NCBI RefSeq assembly: GCF_033568475.1
Contig: NC_133123.1
Coordinates: 6,935,001 to 6,999,000, forward strand
Source: Henckelia pumila
Lineage: Eukaryota; Streptophyta; Magnoliopsida; Lamiales; Gesneriaceae
Direction: 5' to 3'
Length of the DNA: 64,000 bases
This document shows, piece by piece, positions 59,060 through 64,000 of the stretch (positions are counted from its first letter, which is position 1; the number at the start of each line of letters is the position of its first letter). The translations under genes and the position numbers were made by a program. The notes beneath the pieces are model-generated. The model saw only the letters and a list, made by a program, of their open reading frames with translations. It was not told where the DNA came from and ran no database searches.

Positions 59060-61792
59060 ATGGATGTTCCGAAAGAGCATTTATCCACTTTACTGGATCA
59101 TGGCCTCTACTCTTCGGCTCAAATGCTGGTAATAATGAATTTAATTTCAGGCTGACTGATAGTATTTAGTCAATTGTTTCCTAATTAGGCTGATTTATGA
59201 TATTTTTTTAGAATTCGAATTTTCTTTCGTGGAAATTAATTTGTTTTTGTTGGTAAACTAGGGTTGTTTTGCTATTTCGTCAACTTCGATAAGTCCTGAG
59301 ACGAGTCCTCATCTTAAAGCCGAAAGCTTGGTTTGTATTATTTTACAGTTTTTAGTGTTATGTATTTATTTTGAACTTTTGCTGCATTTGTGTTGTTGAC
59401 GATTGGATATTATCTCTGGCGACAGGTGCTATATGGGGATTCACTCTTGCGAGAAAAAGAGTACCGCAGAGCTATTGTAAGGTTTTAGGCACTTGGGATA
59501 TTATGCAATATTTGCAAGTCCATATGCCCCATTTTTTGTGATTTAGCTTTATAATCTCAGTTATGCTTCATTTTGTGTATTAAATCATGGATTGGATTTG
59601 TAAATTGTCTTGATTTAATTCAGTTACTTGTTTGGATCTTTGTAACCAGAGCCGTATTATTGAATTGATAAAGAATATGTTCAGATTTATGTGTTTCCGG
59701 TTTCAATTCTAAGGCTTCATTCCTCGATATCAGACATTGCAAATGAATTTAATACACGCCCTTTAATTTGTGCTCCAATGTTTCTTCAAATTTTGGTGTT
59801 GTATTTCATTTTCTATTTCTTTTCACATCTTGGACAGCAAATATACAAGCAAGCATTGCAATACCACAAAATAATACCAAAACAAAATGCAGCTGCATCC
59901 CTGACAACCAGGAGCTCATTGTCAGTAGCAAATAGGTCATCTTCTCCCGGTTCTCTTAATCCGTCGGCTTTAAATGAAAACGAGGTATTACATATCATGT
60001 GGAATATATATTTTTCGATGTTAGCAATTTGGAAATGTTAAATGGCTCTCTGTCTATTCTTTGTTATTGTCAGTACAGGTAAAATTCAAGATTGCTACTT
60101 GTCACAATTCACTAAATGAGAATAGAGCTGCTCTTGCTGAGGTATATAATTATATTTGACTTCTTATTATCTCAATTGGTTTCTTTTTCTGTTGCAACTC
60201 AAGTCTTGTGGACTGTGTTAACTATGTTAGTACAGAGTCCTGAACACTTCCTTTTTTTTTTCTTCTTGAATTGATATTGTATTTTGACTGGCATCAGGTT
60301 TCAGCATTTAGTATATTTTGAATATCACTAAAGTCTAAGCAGACAGAGTTCATTAATAGTGCTGATAGCTTTGATTTGCCGTTATAGATGGAGGGAATTC
60401 CTAACAAATCGAGGAATCTAGAGATGAACCTTATGATGGCAAAGCTTTACCGAAATTCTAGGCATACTCGAGCTGCAATTGGATGTTTTAAGGAGTGTTT
60501 GAGGTATCCTATCTTGGTGTTCAATGATAAGTTTGCACCCTTTATGAACACTCCCTCACGAGAGTACATAAACTGGTCCAACTCACTTTGTTTGCCTTTT
60601 GTTTTTCGTTTTTTGTTTAATAATTGACAATTGTGACAAATTAGTGTGTGCTTTTGTCCTTGATATTGACAGGAATTGCCCTTACATACTTGATGCTATT
60701 ATAGCTTTGGCTGAACTGGGTGTTTCGGCCAAGGATATCATTTCTTTGTTTCCTCAGGTTTGATGTATACGCTGGATTCCATGTATTATAAATTTTTTTG
60801 AGGATGTTACATTTTCCGTTTTTTGTTGGAAGGATGGTGATTTACAATGTTGCATGAAAAGGTTTCTGGCATAATGCATGTGAATATTTTTTTTGTTATT
60901 GAATGGTCCTGACCCTTCTAGTTGAGATCAATCCTTCGGTTACTTTCATTGTTCAATGATGGTTGTCTCCATTTTCCTTCATAAATTATAATGTGTATTT
61001 TCATCTTTCATATTTGGTTTGCTTGTGCTAATAAAGGATAAAATGCTTTAATTTCTTCTAAAATTATGTTTGCTACGATTAATCACGTGATTGTTTTATT
61101 TTAGCGTAGAGATAACATTATTTTAAATTCATTACATGCCATGTTAAAGCTGCAATGACAAGAAGTTTCAGAAAGCTCTTCTTTTATGTACAGCCAAATA
61201 GTAACCCTTAGCAACATCAACAATACTTCTTTGAACACTTCATTATCTTCTTTATTTTATTCTCTTCTCTTTGGCATGGTCTTCCGTTGGTGCGGATACA
61301 TACGGTGTTGTACAATTGTACTGTTTCTTTCAGGGATTTTCTAATGATCATATCAGTTCCAACTGTTTAAAGTCCATTGATTTCACTTATATAAATCTGG
61401 CATCGGATACTAATTAATTTATAATATGTTGAACAAGTAGTTCTAAATTTTCTTACTCTACAATGTCATTTGTTGATTCTTCCAGACTCCAAGTAGAAGT
61501 GGAAGACCTCCCTATGATCACTCTGATTCGAGCCGTTGGTTGTTGGTGAGTTATGGGAATCCTTCTTTTAACGTTCTTATCACATGCAATCAATCGGTTT
61601 TCTTCATGATGCAGGCAACATTTGAACTTCTTTTAAAAAATATTTTCCTGTAATCATGTGTATCTGTTCATTTTTCGTGACATTTAAACCACTTGGTGGA
61701 ATTTTTTGGCACTGTAACAGTCATGCCATCTTTTCTTGCGATACAGCGTTATGTTGAAGCTCAATGCTGCATTGCTTCAAATGATTACAAAG
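59060..61792 (+). CDS. APC7: Anaphase-promoting complex subunit 7 (N-terminal part; gene continues past window)
   Basis: Nine exons are visible: 59,060-59,128; 59,262-59,330; 59,426-59,476; 59,838-59,984; 60,079-60,141; 60,388-60,503; 60,673-60,757; 61,496-61,555; 61,747-61,792. They encode the first ~235 residues, from MDVPKEHLSTLLDHGLYSSA to EAQCCIASNDYK. Phases join without stops. The TPR-type helices (YRRAIQIYKQALQY; AKLYRNSRHTRAAIGCFKECL; ILDAIIALAELGVSAKDI) and the order of blocks match plant APC7, a TPR scaffold subunit of the APC/C ubiquitin ligase that drives mitotic exit. The remaining exons (GALELF region onward) are not in the window, because the next intron contains a copia element that runs off the edge. 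Confidence 0.93.
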
Positions 61793-62034
61793 GTCAGGCT
61801 GCATGACTCGAATTTTTTCCATTGCCTTCTTTCACGATCTGATTTCTTTACGAATAGTTCCATTTCACGGTTGCATACATGCTCATGTAATCCTTATCCT
61901 TGTTCTTTTATGTAGAGCCATATAACTTTTGTTTTACAACATAATTGCATTACTTGACTAGAACAGTTTTATAGCAGAATTGTTTTCGAAGGTTCAGTTA
62001 TTATTGTCCTGCCACAGAAATGCACTACCCATTT

Positions 62035-62301
62035 TGATAGGAAATAGGTTTTTTTTAAAAATATTTAAAAACGCAGAGAAAGGAGAAAGATTTCTGCTTA
62101 TTATTGAAGAATACGTTGATACATCTTTTATAGATTACAGCAGGAAACAATCCCATAAATGAAGGAAACAAAAAGATATTATCCTATCATTCTAAAAGGA
62201 TAAAAAATCCTATCAAATATTCTAATTCTATTCTTAATCTATATTTATAAAATATAAACAATTAAGAATCTGTTCTATAAATAATTTAAATATTTTCTTC
62301 A
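62035..62301 (-). repeat. 3' LTR of copia element in the APC7 intron
   Basis: This 267-bp repeat has TG...CA ends (TGATAGGAAATAGG...TTTTCTTCA on the plus strand), directly followed by a polypurine tract (GAGGGGGAG on the minus strand, 62,302-62,310). The partner LTR and target duplication are beyond the window, so the end at 62,035 rests on the terminal dinucleotide and the intron context. Confidence 0.7.
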
Positions 62302-64000
62302 CTCCCCCTCAAACTTGGCTATAGATGTTGATGAGACCAAGTTTGCCGATAAGAAACTCCTGAATTTGTTCAGTTAATCCCTTGGTAAGAAGATCTGCAA
62401 GTTGATTAGATGTAGGCACATATTCAATACAAAGGATTCCTTTGTCCACTTTCTCTCTAATAAAGTGTCGATCCACTTCAACATGCTTAGTTCGATCATG
62501 GTGAACAGGATTGTGAGCTATGCTGATTGTTGACTTATTATCACAATACAGTTTCATAGGACCTTCAAACTGGATTTGTAACTCTTCCATCACCCTTTTT
62601 ATCCAGATTAGTTCACATACCCCATGAGCCATAGCCTTGAATTCTGCTTCGGCACTGCTTCTTGTGACAACCGACTGTTTTTTGCTTCGCCATGCTACTA
62701 AGTTCCCCCATATCATCGTACAGTACCCAGAGGTCGACTTTCGATCATTGATGGAGCTAGCCCAATCTGCATCAGTGAAAGCCTTCACACTTCGATCGTT
62801 AGTTTTTTCAAAAAATAATCCTCTCCCAGGAGTTTGCTTCAAATATCGCAGAATTCGATATACTGCATCGAGGTGACCTTGACATGGTGAATGCATGTAT
62901 TGGCTTACTAAGCTTACTGCAAAAGCAATATCGGGACGAGTGTGTGAGAGATAGATGAGTTTCCCTACTAGGCGCTGATAGCTTCCTTTGTCAACTGGTC
63001 TTCCTTCAAAAAATTTTGCTTTATCTCCTAATTCAATTGGGGTTTTGGCTGGTTTACATCCCAACATACTTGTTTCTTGTAGAAGATCTAAGGTGTATTT
63101 TCTTTGGGACTGAGATACCCTGTTTGCTCCTAGCAATTTCCATTCCCAAGAAATACTTCAGTGCCCCTAGATCTTTGACTTCGAATTCTCTTGCCATCAT
63201 TATCTTGATTTTTTCCATTTTTTCACCATCATTTCCGGTTAGAATGATGTCATCAACATAGACTATCAGAATGGTGATGCTCCCCTTTGTAGAGTGTTTG
63301 AAGAAGAGAGTGTGATCTGATTGACCTTGGACAAATCCATGCCCCTTTATTGCTTTGAAAAATCTGTCAAACCATGCACGAGGAGATCGTTTTAGCCCAT
63401 ATAGTGATTTTTTTAGTTTGCACACAGTTTTCACCCCTGGTTCTTCAAATCCCGGAGGCTGACTCATGTAAACTTCTTCATCGAGCTCCCCATTCAGAAA
63501 TGCATTCTTTATATCAAGCTGCTGCAGATTCCATTCAAGGTTTGCTGCCAACGATAGAAGTATTCTGATTGTATTCAATTTTGCAACAGGAGCGAAAGTC
63601 TCAGTATAATCAATCCCATACGTTTGAGTGAAGCCTTTGGCTACCAAGCGTGCTTTATGTCTTTGAACAGAACCATCTGCGTGATACTTGACTGTGAAGA
63701 CCCATTTGCAGCCCACAACATTTTTCTCGGGAGGTAATTCTACCAAGCTCCAAGTTCTGTTTTGTTTCAAGGCACGCATTTCTTCAAGAACTGCAGCTTT
63801 CCACTCAGGGATAGATAATGTTTCTGTGATAGACCTGGGAATCAATATATTGGAAATTTTCGAGGTAAAAGCACGAAAGGAAGGTGAGAGATTAGAATAT
63901 GACACAAACTTGGAGATAGGATGCTTGGTACACGATCTTACACCTTTTCTGACTGCAATTGGGATGTCAAGATCAAGAACAGTACCTGATTTGTTTGAAG
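62302..64000 (-). pseudogene. Copia RT and RNase H in APC7 intron (frameshifted, partial)
   Basis: Minus-strand copia pol is open from the window edge. RT: WKAAVLEEMRALKQNRTW, then KARLVAKGFTQTYG, LDIKNAFLNGELDEEVYM and the active-site YVDD at about 63,255. A one-base loss near 63,105 shifts frame after SKQGIS. RNase H follows in the next frame (FTDADWASSINDRKS, SSAEAEFKAM, YCDNKSTISIA) and ends at TGA 62,309-62,311, overlapping the polypurine tract. Gag, protease and integrase lie outside the window. The single frameshift suggests a fairly young but inactive copy. Confidence 0.9.

Noticed and set aside
1..64000. CRISPR arrays, bacterial operons, tRNA or rRNA genes
   Set aside because: Repeats found are LTRs, MITEs and microsatellites; no spaced identical repeats with unique spacers, and no tRNA cloverleaf or rRNA sequence was recognised. 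The tRNA-like strings are primer-binding sites.

Overview
This window is nuclear DNA from a flowering plant, most likely a eudicot. The evidence is AT-rich intergenic sequence, GT-AG introns, plant-specific gene families (an AP2/ERF factor and a plant-type APC7), plant Ty1-copia and chromoviral Ty3-gypsy retrotransposons, and many MITEs. No bacterial, organellar or CRISPR features are visible, and the species cannot be named from the sequence alone.

Layout. From 1 to 27,676 the window is almost entirely nested LTR retrotransposons. An old minus-strand copia element (1-832 and 10,498-12,205) is split in its protease region by a young plus-strand copia element (833-10,497). That insert has two 1,861-bp LTRs that look identical and a 5-bp target duplication, AATAG. 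Next is a minus-strand gypsy chromovirus (12,605-21,244; target duplication ATATT). It is interrupted in its RNase H region by a solo LTR of its own family in the opposite orientation (15,731-17,069; target duplication GTCTC). A decayed plus-strand copia element follows (21,978-27,671; target duplication AATCT).

From 27,677 to 36,237 the DNA is AT-rich and gene-poor, dense with MITEs. These include three hAT-type copies whose interiors are built from CGGTATACCG-like palindromes, a second hAT-type element, a 99-bp MULE-like element, a long-TIR element and a foldback hairpin. Genes begin at 36.5 kb. They are a five-finger CCCH zinc-finger protein of the plant ZFN-like group (plus, seven exons), a convergent single-exon PUCHI/ERF086-like AP2/ERF factor (minus), and, after 8 kb of MITE-rich spacer, a seven-exon membrane-anchored receptor-like kinase lacking an ectodomain (minus). 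The kinase has non-canonical catalytic motifs. The 5' two-fifths or so of APC7, an anaphase-promoting complex TPR subunit (plus, nine exons seen), lies at 59-61.8 kb. In the intron after APC7 exon 9 sits another minus-strand copia element, with an LTR at 62,035-62,301 and pol running off the window.

The host genes do not form a pathway; they are ordinary neighbours. The most unusual material is in the transposons: a very GC-rich block and four regularly spaced repeats in the leader of the young copia, an array of about ten imperfect palindromes just upstream of the gypsy LTR TATA box, and hAT MITEs whose interiors are palindrome arrays. The kinase is the most interesting host gene.
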